Positions 18,885-28,854 of a stretch of DNA of 64,000 nt are shown here, piece after piece. The stretch is from DYHD01 sp964411065 (GTDB lineage Bacteria; Nitrospirota; Thermodesulfovibrionia; Thermodesulfovibrionales; Dissulfurispiraceae), in contig CAYPJO010000001.1 in assembly GCA_964411065.1 (NCBI GenBank), forward strand, positions 5,313 through 69,312, written 5' to 3'. Under the pieces are notes generated by a model. The model was not told where the DNA came from, made no database searches, and was given only the letters and a program-made list of their open reading frames with translations. Each line of letters begins with the position of its first letter. The first letter of the stretch is position 1. Both the position numbers and the translations under genes were made by a program.

Positions 18885-20063
18885 CTAGTATTCCTTTAGA
18901 TATTGGATATAAGAGTTAAAATTTCTCCTTACCTCTTCAATGTTATCACCACCAAATTTTTCAAGGAAAGCATCAGCAATTACCAGAGATGTCATGGCTT
19001 CAGCTATTACTGAAGCAGCAGGGACTGCACAGATATCTGAACGTTCGTAGATTGCTTCAAGTGGTTCCTTAGTAACTATATCAACAGATCTAAGGGGTCT
19101 CCTCAGTGTAGGTATTGGTTTCATAACAGCCCTTAAAACTAAGGGCATAGCATTAGTCATGCCTCCCTCAATACCCCCTGCATTGTTGGTTTTTCTATAA
19201 AAGGATCTTTTAGAGGAATTATAAAAAATCTCATCCATCACTTCAGACCCTCTCTTATCAGCCATTTGAAATCCTAAGCCTATTTCTACCCCTTTGATAG
19301 CTTGTATACTCATAATTGCCTGAGCAAGAAGTCCGTCAAGCCTTTTATCCCACTGTATATGGCTTCCTAATCCTGGTGGGACGCCAATCACAAAGACAAC
19401 AAAAACTCCACCAAGGGTATCGCCATCTTTTAAAACCTCATCTATTAGAGCTATAATTTTCTCAGTAATCTGACTATCGGGACATCTAACTGGAGATTCT
19501 TCTGCTTTTTTGAAAAGTTCCTCAAATTCTGTTGTTGATTCTATAGAACTATCTATCTTTATAGTTCCTATTTGTGTTACATAGCTACCAACTTTGATAC
19601 CAAACTCAGATAGAAACCGCTTGGCAATAGCCCCTAAAGCCACTCGCATAGCGGTTTCTCTCGCACTCGACCTTTCTAAGACATTCCTTACATCAATGTG
19701 ACCATATTTAAGCACCCCTGGCAGGTCAGCATGACCAGGTCTTGGTCTTGTGACTGGAGGAATAGCGCCAACATGTTTACCTTCAATCGACATACCTTTT
19801 TCCCAATTAACCCAGTCTTTGTTATCTAAAAGAATTGATATAGGAGAACCAAGAGTCTTTCCCCATCTGATACCAGAGATTATAATAGCCTGATCTGACT
19901 CTATCTTCATCCTTCCGCCACGCCCGTAACCACCTTGTCTCCTTTTGAGTTCTATATTTATATCTTCAACCGATAAAGTAAGACCTGCAGGAATCCCCTC
20001 TAAGATACCTACTAAAGCTCTGCCATGAGACTCCCCTGATGTATAAAATCTCAGTTTTTGCAT
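18885..20063 (-). CDS. aroC: Chorismate synthase
   Basis: AroC makes chorismate from EPSP with reduced FMN, the last shikimate step. The 392 residues show 'FYTSGESHGRALVGILEGIPAG', 'RQGGYGRGGRM', 'TRPRPGHADLPGVLKYG', 'ERSSARETAMRVALGA' and 'NNAGGIEGGMTNA'. The first shikimate enzyme (DAHP synthase) is at 49568-50587. It lies one base from the end of the HD-GYP regulator on the same strand, so it may be co-transcribed with it. Confidence 0.97.
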   Translation of the reverse strand: MQKLRFYTSGESHGRALVGILEGIPAGLTLSVEDINIELKRRQGGYGRGGRMKIESDQAIIISGIRWGKTLGSPISILLDNKDWVNWEKGMSIEGKHVGAIPPVTRPRPGHADLPGVLKYGHIDVRNVLERSSARETAMRVALGAIAKRFLSEFGIKVGSYVTQIGTIKIDSSIESTTEFEELFKKAEESPVRCPDSQITEKIIALIDEVLKDGDTLGGVFVVFVIGVPPGLGSHIQWDKRLDGLLAQAIMSIQAIKGVEIGLGFQMADKRGSEVMDEIFYNSSKRSFYRKTNNAGGIEGGMTNAMPLVLRAVMKPIPTLRRPLRSVDIVTKEPLEAIYERSDICAVPAASVIAEAMTSLVIADAFLEKFGGDNIEEVRRNFNSYIQYLKEY

Positions 20064-20064
20064 T

Positions 20065-21372
20065 TTAGTTTAATTGGAAGCCTTTTCTTTTTTTATAAAC
20101 TGATATAGCACCTTTTACAGTGGTATGGTTAAAGGCGCTTTTCAATAAATCTATAGTTTTTTCTGAAAGTATCGTATCTTTTTTGATGATAAGGAGTCCC
20201 GAGAGACCATAAACGTCTTTTGCTACAATAAACCCTGGCTCTAAATCATTTATTGATATTTCTGCCTCTATGATATCTTCACTGGAAAAAAGGGAGAACT
20301 TTAACTCTTGCGCTGCAGACTCAAGGTAAATAAATAACTCTGAATCAAACTCCTTATCCAAAGAATGCCATATAATTTTAAAAGCCTCGTCTATGTCTCT
20401 ATTTCTGCTAAGTCGCTCAAATCTATCAGCTATTGATAGTATTCTCGAACCAAGCGGTATCTTTCCCCGCTTTAAGTTATCGGGGAAGCCACTGCCATCG
20501 AAATTTTCGTGATGGTGTCTAATCAATAGAGCTACATCTTGCAAATAACTTACAACCTTCACTGCCCTCTGACCTAATATTGGGTGCTTAATATATTGTT
20601 TGAATTCATCAGATGATAATTCTTGGGGTTCCTTAAAGAGTAACATATCAGAGGTGCCTATTTTACCTATATCATGTAAGCTGCCTGCTACTGATATCGT
20701 TTCCACCTCTGCTGTAGTTAATGATAGCCTTTTAGCCATTTCTACAGCAATAAGCGCAACCCTTTTAGAGTGGTTAAAAAGTGCCTTACCTCTTAAGGTT
20801 AATATTTCGTCGAAGAGTTCCATTAATTCTTTTTTGTTATTTGTAAGCTTATCTTTTAACGCCTTCAATTCTTTATCTTTTTTTGTTAGGTCTATAGTAT
20901 GAATCTGAACATAATATTCCAGTTCTTTACTCCAAATTTCTAACTGTTCCTTTTGTTTTTTTGTCAATTCGTTTAGATATATATTCTCCTTTATTAGTCT
21001 ATATCTGTTTGCTGCTTCCTTAATAATGTGAACAAGTTCTCTATCATTCCATGGTTTTGTGATATATCTATACGCCCCAGCCTCATTTATAGCATCCATA
21101 GCCGCATTTATATCAGCGTATCCTGTTAAAATAATCCTCAAAGTATTGGGAGAGAGTTCTTTAGCCCTTAATAAAAATTCTGTCCCTGTCATCTCGGGCA
21201 TCCGTTGATCAGAGACAATCACAGCGAACTCTTTATCCTGGATAATTTCAAGACCTTCCTTGCCGGACTTTGCAGTATATACATTAAAATTCTCCTCAAG
21301 AAAAAGTCTTCTCAAAGCCCTTAGTATGTTTTCCTCGTCATCCACAAAAAGTATATTAAAGCTTGCTTCCAT
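20065..21372 (-). CDS. Response regulator with HD-GYP-type output domain
   Basis: This protein has a receiver domain (about 1-125, phospho-acceptor Asp in 'IVSDQRMPEMTG') and, after a coiled-coil linker, an HD-GYP domain. HD-GYP proteins hydrolyse cyclic di-GMP. The HD motif is 'SLHDIGKIGTSDML' and the second block is 'HHHENFDGSGFP', so the GYP triad reads GFP. I prefer ATG 21372 (MEASFNILFVDDE) with GAG eight bases upstream; TTG 21411 or ATG 21393 are possible and would place it nearer to, or overlapping, the preceding regulator. Activity on c-di-GMP with Phe in place of Tyr is plausible and unproven. Confidence 0.85.
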   Translation of the reverse strand: MEASFNILFVDDEENILRALRRLFLEENFNVYTAKSGKEGLEIIQDKEFAVIVSDQRMPEMTGTEFLLRAKELSPNTLRIILTGYADINAAMDAINEAGAYRYITKPWNDRELVHIIKEAANRYRLIKENIYLNELTKKQKEQLEIWSKELEYYVQIHTIDLTKKDKELKALKDKLTNNKKELMELFDEILTLRGKALFNHSKRVALIAVEMAKRLSLTTAEVETISVAGSLHDIGKIGTSDMLLFKEPQELSSDEFKQYIKHPILGQRAVKVVSYLQDVALLIRHHHENFDGSGFPDNLKRGKIPLGSRILSIADRFERLSRNRDIDEAFKIIWHSLDKEFDSELFIYLESAAQELKFSLFSSEDIIEAEISINDLEPGFIVAKDVYGLSGLLIIKKDTILSEKTIDLLKSAFNHTTVKGAISVYKKRKGFQLN

Positions 21373-21407
21373 ATTTATATTCTCAAAGCCCATTTTATTT
21401 GAAATTT

Positions 21408-22202
21408 TCAATCGTAAGGTAAAAAGGTAATTATAATGCCTTTCTGATTAGAAGTTTCATCGTTGAAAACAGTCCCTATTATTTTTCCACGAGTATTATT
21501 TATCACCATTTCTGTAAAGGATGAACAGAGGGTATCTCTGATTTTTACCACAAAATTACAAATATCCTCAGGTAAAAAGCAATAGATATTCTCTCCTAAT
21601 TTGCTCCACTCAATACCTGCTAAACTAATCCATGCCTCATTACATTGCACCATAACAAAATCGAAATCAACTCCCATAATTCCTATCGGGATAGCATTCA
21701 AAATGTTTTGAAAATTTTTGAGTAACCTACTTTTAAACTCAAGAAGTTCGGATTTCTCCCTCAATAACTCTTGTAAATTTTCATTCTTATGAAGTAACTC
21801 TTCTGTTAGTTTGCGGTTTCTCTTTGCTAATAAATATCTATCTGTGGCATTAGATAAAGTAGCTTTTACCTCTTCATCATTCCATGGTTTAGGTATAAAC
21901 TTATATATCCTCCCTTCATTAATCGCTCCAATAATAGCTGAGATATCAGCATAACCTGATATAATAATTCTTACAGAATCTGGTATTCTTAAATAGGCTT
22001 TTCTTAAAAAATCTACACCGTTCATATCAGGCATACGATAATCTGAGATAATTATCTGGGGCTCTTCCCTCTGAAGGATCTCAAGTCCTTCTTCTCCTGA
22101 AGTTGCTGTTAAAATAGTGTAATTTTCATCCATTAAAAGCCTTCTAAGAGATTTTAGTACTAGTTCTTCATCATCTACAATCAGGACTTTAATCTCTTCC
22201 AT
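21408..22202 (-). CDS. Receiver-PAS protein
   Basis: The 264 residues hold a receiver domain (1-125; 'LIVDDEELVLKSLRRLL', Asp in 'IISDYRMPDMNG', 'ISGYAD', 'KPWNDEE'), a coiled-coil (about 130-165) and a PAS-like domain ('ILNAIPIGIMGVDFDFVMVQCNEAWISLAG'). There is no kinase, DNA-binding or cyclase domain. The receiver is close in sequence to that of the next gene, which suggests a local duplication. It probably works as a relay or scaffold with the HD-GYP protein and the kinase upstream. Confidence 0.8.
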   Translation of the reverse strand: MEEIKVLIVDDEELVLKSLRRLLMDENYTILTATSGEEGLEILQREEPQIIISDYRMPDMNGVDFLRKAYLRIPDSVRIIISGYADISAIIGAINEGRIYKFIPKPWNDEEVKATLSNATDRYLLAKRNRKLTEELLHKNENLQELLREKSELLEFKSRLLKNFQNILNAIPIGIMGVDFDFVMVQCNEAWISLAGIEWSKLGENIYCFLPEDICNFVVKIRDTLCSSFTEMVINNTRGKIIGTVFNDETSNQKGIIITFLPYD

Positions 22203-22406
22203 GTAAAACTTTAATTGATCTAATTTATTACAGGGTTTTTCAATTGAAAAAATTAGAAATTAAAACACTTCTATAACTTTTGAGTCCCATCAGCCTTAAT
22301 GCAAGCCAAATTTTTGCGTTAAAAAGAATCTTTCCTCTATTGTACTAAATAAAAAAATATACTAATAATTTAAAGGGTAATACTTTTCTTCTCAAAAATA
22401 CAGGGC

Positions 22407-24074
22407 TTAAGACTCTGATTGAGTTACAGGAATTTTTACTGTAAAAGTGGTGCCTTCTCCAACCTTACTTCTAACATCTATATTCCCTCTATGCTTACGG
22501 ATAATATCATAGGCAATGCTTAGTCCCAGCCCTGTCCCTTGCCCCACAGGCTTTGTTGTAAAAAAGGGTTCAAATATCCTATTAATCTTATCTTCTGGTA
22601 TGCCAACGCCATTGTCAGAGATAGATACATAAATTTTATCAGCTTCATACCATGTCTTTATGTTAATCTCTCCCTTTTTTTCTATTGCCTGAACAGCATT
22701 TAATAATAAATTCATAAAAACTTGATTCAATTGCCCAAGATTACAGTACGTCTTTGGTAGTATACCCAACTCTTTTTTTATTGTTGCTTTATACTTGAGT
22801 TCATTCCATAAAATATTTATAGTGCTTTCAATACCTTCATTGATATCAGCTAATTTGAATTCTGCTTCATCAATCCTTGAAAAACTCTTTAGATCTTGAA
22901 CAATCAGCTTTATCCGTTCCGCACCCTCTATTGACTCCTTTACTAAACTCTCCATATCTTCTAACAAATACTCAATTTTTAAAGATTTGCGTTTCCTCTT
23001 TAACTCTTCTACAGTCTCCTCTTTTAAAGAAAAACCTTTATGAATTGCAGTTATGATATTATCTTGAAAGGAAATGAATTCTTTGATCCTGCTCGAGTAT
23101 TTAAGAAGGGTGTTGAGATTACTCATTAAAAACCCTGTAGGATTATTTATCTCATGGGCAATTCCTGATGCAAGTTGTCCAATGGAAGCCATTTTTTCTT
23201 GTTGTAATATCTGTGCTTGGGCACTCTTTAACTCAAGGTAAGCCTTCTCCAGTTCAGAGTGTTTAACCTCAAGCATCTTATTACTATTCTCTAATTTTTT
23301 TGTAAGTCTCCTAACATTTGTAATATCTTGTAAGACGATAACGGCTGCATTCTTAATGGTCTCATTAAAGTCTTGAAGATAATATATATTGAAGTTGAAA
23401 TACCTACCCTTTGAATGATGTAACTCTATATCCCCTGAGTCTAACACAACAAAGTTAAAGAGTCCCTTTTTAAGTACATCTTGAAACTTTTTCCCCAAGA
23501 TGTGTTGGAAATCTGTCTCCATTAGTTCAACCAATCTTTTATTAATCCTTAAAATTGTATCTTTCTGATCAATAAGAATTATGATGTCATTTACACAATC
23601 AAATATAGATTCCCACTCCCTTTTAGCGTTTTCGATTAATTTCATAGTTTGAGAAAGAACTACATTTTGAAGCTCTAATTCTTGGTATTTTTTTAAATTT
23701 ATAAAGTTACGAGTTTTAATTTTAACTTCTAATGAATTGAGAGGTTTCAAAAGGAGGTCGTTAGCACCTGCTTCAAGGCATTTCATTTTAAGGTCTTGCT
23801 CAATGGATCTTGTTATAATAATTATAGGAATTGAGGATGTTGTTGGATTATTCTTCAATCTTCTACAAACCTCAAAACCACTTATTTTTAATAAGAATAA
23901 ATCCAAAAAAACTATATCGGGTTTCATCTCAAAGGCTAACTCTATGATCTCGTTACCATCATTTGTTGTATAACAAATATATCCTTCAGTGGAAAGAACC
24001 AGATAAAGATAATCTCGTATATACTTATCATTATCTGCTATTAAAACTACATGATTTTGTCTAACTTCTTGCAC
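22407..24074 (-). CDS. Receiver-PAS-histidine kinase
   Basis: This 555-residue cytoplasmic protein has a receiver (1-125; Asp in 'IVFLDLFLLKISG'), a PAS domain ('WESIFDCVNDIIILIDQKDTIL', about 145-250), a coiled coil, a HisKA dimerisation domain with the H-box 'GIAHEINNPTGFLMSNL', and an ATPase domain ('QVFMNLLLNAVQAIE', 'SISDNGVGIPEDKINRIFEPFFTTKPVGQGTGLGLSIAYDI'). The start is GTG at 24074. No membrane segment is visible. It stands 204 bp upstream of the REC-PAS gene; it is a likely phosphodonor for the two regulators after it. Confidence 0.88.
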   Translation of the reverse strand: MQEVRQNHVVLIADNDKYIRDYLYLVLSTEGYICYTTNDGNEIIELAFEMKPDIVFLDLFLLKISGFEVCRRLKNNPTTSSIPIIIITRSIEQDLKMKCLEAGANDLLLKPLNSLEVKIKTRNFINLKKYQELELQNVVLSQTMKLIENAKREWESIFDCVNDIIILIDQKDTILRINKRLVELMETDFQHILGKKFQDVLKKGLFNFVVLDSGDIELHHSKGRYFNFNIYYLQDFNETIKNAAVIVLQDITNVRRLTKKLENSNKMLEVKHSELEKAYLELKSAQAQILQQEKMASIGQLASGIAHEINNPTGFLMSNLNTLLKYSSRIKEFISFQDNIITAIHKGFSLKEETVEELKRKRKSLKIEYLLEDMESLVKESIEGAERIKLIVQDLKSFSRIDEAEFKLADINEGIESTINILWNELKYKATIKKELGILPKTYCNLGQLNQVFMNLLLNAVQAIEKKGEINIKTWYEADKIYVSISDNGVGIPEDKINRIFEPFFTTKPVGQGTGLGLSIAYDIIRKHRGNIDVRSKVGEGTTFTVKIPVTQSES

Positions 24075-24223
24075 TATGAACCTTATTAAAAGTCTTTTTA
24101 TTGCAAATTATATCAACCCATAATGTAGAAAATAAAGTCTTTTTTGGTCAAAGGGATCATGACATTTTTTATCAGCTAACTTCAAGACAAATCGATTATT
24201 CCTAAGTAAACGTCAAAACTAAA

Positions 24224-24295
24224 AGCCGGGAATGGGATTCGAACCCACGACCTGCTGATTACGAATCAGCTGCACTACCTCTGTGCTATCCCGGC
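24224..24295 (-). tRNA. tRNA-Thr, anticodon CGU
   Basis: A full cloverleaf can be folded: acceptor GCCGGGA/TCCCGGC, D stem GCAC/GTGC, anticodon stem GCTGA/TCAGC with loop TTCGTAA, and T arm GTGGG TTCGAAT CCCAT with one G-T pair. The anticodon CGT reads ACG (Thr). The 72-base gene has no encoded CCA. It stands alone between a kinase gene and the EF-G2 gene. Confidence 0.95.
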
Positions 24296-24841
24296 TGAAA
24301 AGTATTCTATATTCAATTTAAAAAGAAGCTTAAACGAGTAATATTATAACCAATTTGGCTAAAAATAAAAGCAATGTCGGTGGCAGTTTAATTTCAATAT
24401 AAGAATCTTTTATATGCTTTATTTAGCCAAAATCTCTAAGGTATCTAACTATCTAATTGAAATATGTACATTTTAGACTCCGTAAAGACTTCAAAAAAAG
24501 AAGCCCTTCTACAACCTTTGAATGCCATTTATTTTTATTGTAGATACATAATAAATAAAAAAGTAACAGAAAAAAAGACTCTTAATGGGACAAATAAAAA
24601 TTAGGAAGATCATAAAAAAGATATCTTCCATATAACTATGTGTTATAATAAAAAATTTCTTATAGTTAAAGGTGGGTTTAAATCCATAAGAATAAATTTC
24701 TCAGAGCGGAAAGAACTAACTTAATCTAATAATCTAAACCTGAAACATTGAAAATCGGTTTTTTCGAGAGTTTAAAATTTCTTTCATTATTTTATACTAA
24801 AGGGACTTAGTTCTAATCTATAAAGGAGGAGATCTCTAAAA
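24296..24841. other. Intergenic stretch before EF-G2
   Basis: About 545 AT-rich bases with no supportable ORF. The only clear signal is a strong AAAGGAGGAG ribosome binding site (about 24822-24831) for the next gene. Confidence 0.5.
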
Positions 24842-26935
24842 ATGGCTGTTAGTAATGTTGCAAATATTAGAAACGTAGCTTTAATTGCTCACAGCGGTGC
24901 TGGTAAAACCTCTTTGGTTGAGGCAATTTTATATAATGCAGGTGCAATTGATAGAATGGGTAGTGTTGAAGCAGGGAATACTGTCTCTGATTATGAACCT
25001 GAAGAAATCTCAAGAAAAATCAGTATTACATCATCTTTATCTTTTTGTGACTGGCGCGGTTCAAGAATAAACTTAATAGATACACCTGGCTTTATAAACT
25101 TTATTGAGGACACACGGGGATGCATTAGGATGGCTGACGGACTCATATTGGTAGTATGCGCTGTCTCCGGCATAAAAGCTGAATCTAAAAAAATATGGAG
25201 CTATGCCTCTGAATACAAGATACCTGCAATCGCTTTTGTGAACAAGTTGGATAAAGAAGCTACAAGTTTTAGTTCTTCAATAGATGAGATAAAAAAATCT
25301 CTTGGAATCGATCCTGTTCCTCTTCAAATACCTATTGGGCAGGGGGATGAATTTAGAGGAGTTATTGACCTAATAAGCATGAAGGGCTATGTGAATGATA
25401 ATTGTAAGGCATTAGAAATAGCTATACCAGATGAGTACAAAACCTCCGTTGATGAATATAGAAAAAAACTTATAGAAAAGATTGCAGAAAATGATGATGC
25501 CCTTCTTGAAAAATATCTTGAAGGTGAAGAGTTAACAGTCGAAGAATTGATGCAAGGCTTAAAATCAGCATCAATTTCAAGAAAATTTATACCTGTCTTG
25601 GGTGGTTCTGCGACTTCTAATATAGCTATTAGACAGCTTTTAGATGCAATATTGCTCTGTCTTCCTTCTCCTGTGGAGAGGGCAACTATCGCACCTATTA
25701 AAGCTTTGAATAAAAAGGATAGTAGTGAGCATATACTGAAACCTGTTGCCACAGAACCCTTTATAGCTTATGTTTTTAAGACTATTGCTGATCCCTATGC
25801 TGGAAAGCTTTCAGTCTTTAGAGTATTCTCTGGAACTCTCAAAGCTGACTCGAATATTTTTAATGCAACTTCTGAGGCAAAGGAGAGAGTTGGTCAGGTC
25901 TTTAATCTTTTAGGTAAAAGGCAAATACCAGCTCAGTCTGCAGGTCCTGGTGAGATAGCCGCAGTTGTCAAATTGAAAGATACAAATGTTGGAGACACTT
26001 TATGTGATGAACAACATTCCTTTGTAATTGAAAAGGTTAAATTTGCTGAACCTATAATATCTTATGCTATAGCGCCAAAATCAAAAGGTGACGAGGAAAA
26101 AGTCAGCTTAGGTCTCCAGAGAATATTAGAAGAAGACCCCACACTTAAGTTCTCAAGAGATGAAGAGTCAAAGGAGATGATACTTTCAGGCATGGGACAG
26201 GTTCACCTTGAGGTTGCTTTAGAGAAACTTAAGAGAAAATTTGGTGTGGATGTTATTATGAAGACCCCTAAGATTCCATACAGAGAGACGATTAGAGCAG
26301 CTGCTAAAAGTCAGGGTAAATATAAGAAACAGTCCGGAGGTCGTGGACAATATGGCGATTGTTGGATTGAGATTGAACCTTTGCCTCGAGGTGAAGGTTA
26401 CGAATTTATCGACAAGATTGTAGGAGGTGCTATCCCTCAACAATACAGGCCTGCTGTAGAAAAAGGAATAATTGAGACCATGAAAGAGGGTATCCTTGCT
26501 GGATATCCTATTATAGATATACGTGTCACTTTATTTGATGGCTCATATCATACTGTTGATTCTTCTGAAATGGCTTTTAAAATAGCCGGCTCTATGGCAC
26601 TTAAGAAAGCCTTCATGGAAGCAAAGCCCGTTTTACTTGAGCCCATTATGAAAGTAGAAGTAATAGTTCCTGAAGATACACTTGGTGCCGTCATTGGTGA
26701 TTTGAACTCAAAGAGGGGGAAAGTTCAAGGGGTTGATTCCCAGCCAGATGGTTCTCAAAAAATAACTGCTTTGGTTCCTATGGCTGAAATGCTTGTATAC
26801 GCTAATCAACTGCATAGTATAACCTCTGGAAGAGGGTTATATTCAATGGAATTCTCCCATTATGAAGAAGTCCCTTCACAGATTGCTCAGAAAATAATCG
26901 CTGGAAAACAGAAGCACAAAGAAGAAGAACATTAA
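24842..26935 (+). CDS. Elongation factor G-like GTPase, EF-G2 class
   Basis: The 697 residues have the five-domain EF-G layout, but the GTPase motifs belong to the EF-G2 paralogue group. G1 is 'AHSGAGKTSL'. G3 is 'DTPGFINF' where canonical EF-G has 'DTPGHVDF', so the GTPase-activating His is Phe. The effector 'RGITITSA' reads 'RKISITSS'. G4 is 'NKLD' and G5 contains 'GSA'. Domain IV and V motifs ('GGRGQYGDCWIEIEPLPRGEGYEFIDKIVGGAIPQQYRPAVEKGI') are intact. EF-G2 proteins bind ribosomes but their role is not settled. A canonical fusA is expected elsewhere. It is 32 bp upstream of argH. Confidence 0.85.
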   Translation: MAVSNVANIRNVALIAHSGAGKTSLVEAILYNAGAIDRMGSVEAGNTVSDYEPEEISRKISITSSLSFCDWRGSRINLIDTPGFINFIEDTRGCIRMADGLILVVCAVSGIKAESKKIWSYASEYKIPAIAFVNKLDKEATSFSSSIDEIKKSLGIDPVPLQIPIGQGDEFRGVIDLISMKGYVNDNCKALEIAIPDEYKTSVDEYRKKLIEKIAENDDALLEKYLEGEELTVEELMQGLKSASISRKFIPVLGGSATSNIAIRQLLDAILLCLPSPVERATIAPIKALNKKDSSEHILKPVATEPFIAYVFKTIADPYAGKLSVFRVFSGTLKADSNIFNATSEAKERVGQVFNLLGKRQIPAQSAGPGEIAAVVKLKDTNVGDTLCDEQHSFVIEKVKFAEPIISYAIAPKSKGDEEKVSLGLQRILEEDPTLKFSRDEESKEMILSGMGQVHLEVALEKLKRKFGVDVIMKTPKIPYRETIRAAAKSQGKYKKQSGGRGQYGDCWIEIEPLPRGEGYEFIDKIVGGAIPQQYRPAVEKGIIETMKEGILAGYPIIDIRVTLFDGSYHTVDSSEMAFKIAGSMALKKAFMEAKPVLLEPIMKVEVIVPEDTLGAVIGDLNSKRGKVQGVDSQPDGSQKITALVPMAEMLVYANQLHSITSGRGLYSMEFSHYEEVPSQIAQKIIAGKQKHKEEEH

Positions 26936-26967
26936 ACAGGAAAACTTCGATCTTCTGAAGGTTACAG

Positions 26968-28347
26968 ATGATTAAAAAACCTTGGTCAGGTAGGTTTAAA
27001 GAGAAGACTGCCGATATAGTTGAAGAGTTTACAGAGTCCATCTCTTTTGATAAAAAGCTCTGGAAACAGGATATTAAGGGTAGTATAGCTCACGCCAAGA
27101 TGTTAGCTAAGCAAGGAATAATTACCAATATTGAACTAAAAAAGATACTCAAAGGCTTAACTGAGATTAATAATGAGATAGAGAAGGGAGAGTTTGAGTT
27201 CGATATTAAATTAGAAGACATCCACATGAACATAGAAACAGCCTTAATTAAAAAAATAGGCAAAACAGGCGGAAAACTGCATACAGCAAGATCAAGGAAT
27301 GATCAGGTCTCACTCGATTTAAGGCTGTATTTAAAGGAAGAAATAGAAGAAATAATTAATTTGCTCGTAAAACTTGAATATGGCTTCATTGAGTTAGCAG
27401 AGAAAAACCTTTCAGTCATAATGCCTGGTTATACCCATTTGCAGAGAGCTCAACCTGTTTTATTATCTCACCACTTGCTTGCTTATGCTCATATGTTTGA
27501 TAGAGACAGGATAAGGTTAAAAGAGAGCCTAAAAAGGGTGGCTGTTTCTCCTCTTGGATCTTGTGCATTAGCAGGTACTTCCTTAAATATAGATAGAAAA
27601 TTTGTCTCTAAAATCTTGGACTTTAACTCAATATCAGAAAACAGTATCGATTCTGTTTCCGATAGAGATTTTATATTAGAATTTTTGTGTCATTCTTCTA
27701 TTTTAATGATGCATATCTCCAGACTTGCCGAGGAATTAGTCCTATGGTCAACCCAAGAATTCTCTTTTATTGAATTCTCTGATGCTTTTACTACAGGATC
27801 AAGTATAATGCCCCAAAAGAAAAATCCTGATGTAGCTGAACTAATGAGAGGGAAGACAGGTAGAATCTATGGCAATCTAATCAGTTTATTAACAACTATG
27901 AAAGGATTGCCTCTCTCTTATAATAGAGACATGCAAGAAGATAAGGAACCTCTTTTTGATACAGTCGACACCGTCAAAAAGACTATTCATGTCACTATCC
28001 AACTTTTGCAAAACATTACCTTCAATGCTAAAAGAATGGCAGATGTTGCTGGTGAAGGATTTTCTACAGCTACCGATATTGTAGAATATCTTGTTAAGAA
28101 AGGGATGCCTTTTAGAAATGCCCATGAAATAACAGGTAAGATTGTTAAATATTGTATAGATAACAATAAAAAATTAAAAGATCTAAGTCTTGAAGAATAC
28201 AAAAATTTTTCTGAGCTTTTAGATCTTGATATCTATAATTTTATTGACCCCTTTGATTCTATAAATGCAAAAAAATCTCAGGGAGGGACCTCTAAGGAAT
28301 CGGTTATTCATCAGATAAGCAAACTCAAGGAAAGATTAAAAAAATGA
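26968..28347 (+). CDS. argH: Argininosuccinate lyase
   Basis: ArgH splits argininosuccinate to arginine and fumarate. At 459 residues it has normal length. It shows 'WSGRFKEKTADIVEEFTESISFDKKLW', 'EDIHMNIETALIKKIG', 'KLHTARSRNDQVSLDLRLYL', 'MPGYTHLQRAQPVLLSHHLLAY' and the fumarase-superfamily signature 'TGSSIMPQKKNPDVAEL'. All catalytic segments are present. It follows EF-G2 by 32 bp and is probably on the same transcript. Confidence 0.96.
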   Translation: MIKKPWSGRFKEKTADIVEEFTESISFDKKLWKQDIKGSIAHAKMLAKQGIITNIELKKILKGLTEINNEIEKGEFEFDIKLEDIHMNIETALIKKIGKTGGKLHTARSRNDQVSLDLRLYLKEEIEEIINLLVKLEYGFIELAEKNLSVIMPGYTHLQRAQPVLLSHHLLAYAHMFDRDRIRLKESLKRVAVSPLGSCALAGTSLNIDRKFVSKILDFNSISENSIDSVSDRDFILEFLCHSSILMMHISRLAEELVLWSTQEFSFIEFSDAFTTGSSIMPQKKNPDVAELMRGKTGRIYGNLISLLTTMKGLPLSYNRDMQEDKEPLFDTVDTVKKTIHVTIQLLQNITFNAKRMADVAGEGFSTATDIVEYLVKKGMPFRNAHEITGKIVKYCIDNNKKLKDLSLEEYKNFSELLDLDIYNFIDPFDSINAKKSQGGTSKESVIHQISKLKERLKK

Positions 28348-28530
28348 TCAAACATCACAAAGAAAAAGCTGCAACAAGATCTTTAAGATTCCAGGTTAAA
28401 TAATCCAAAAAAATAGATTTAAAACATTAAAGAATCATTGGTTTAATTAAGAAATATCCCTACCCTCCTTCAAACACAAAAAATATTTTTTAAACTTCTA
28501 TAAATGACTGAAATATCCTTTAATGAAAAT

Positions 28531-28854
28531 TTATTTTGTTGTGTGAGTTGTTTTTGCAACCTCAGATGAGGATACCTCTGCTTTGGTATTTTGCTTATCA
28601 GTAGTAGAGACCTTAGAAGGAGTATACTCTTTTCCGTTAGAACCCCTTTCAGCTTCTAAAGCTTTTTTCCTTTCTGGAGAAGCATAATCGGTGACATACC
28701 AACCTGTTCCTTTTAAAATAAAGCTCGTGTTTGATATTAGCTTTTTAACTTCACCCTTACAAATAGGACAACTTTTAGGGCTTTGATCATTGAATCTTAA
28801 CATAATCTCAAATTGCTCACCACATTTTAGACATTTGTATTCGTATATTGGCAT
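28531..28854 (-). CDS. FmdB-family zinc-ribbon protein with Ser/Thr/Lys-rich tail
   Basis: The first 60 residues hold the FmdB zinc ribbon ('MPIYEYKCLKCGEQFEIML', then 'CPICKGEVKKLIS') followed by 'SFILKGTGWYVTDYAS', a segment common in longer FmdB proteins. The remaining 45 residues are low complexity, rich in Ser, Thr, Lys and Ala. Function is unknown. It is a paralogue of 901-1101 but lacks that protein's Cys-rich tail. Confidence 0.85.
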   Translation of the reverse strand: MPIYEYKCLKCGEQFEIMLRFNDQSPKSCPICKGEVKKLISNTSFILKGTGWYVTDYASPERKKALEAERGSNGKEYTPSKVSTTDKQNTKAEVSSSEVAKTTHTTK

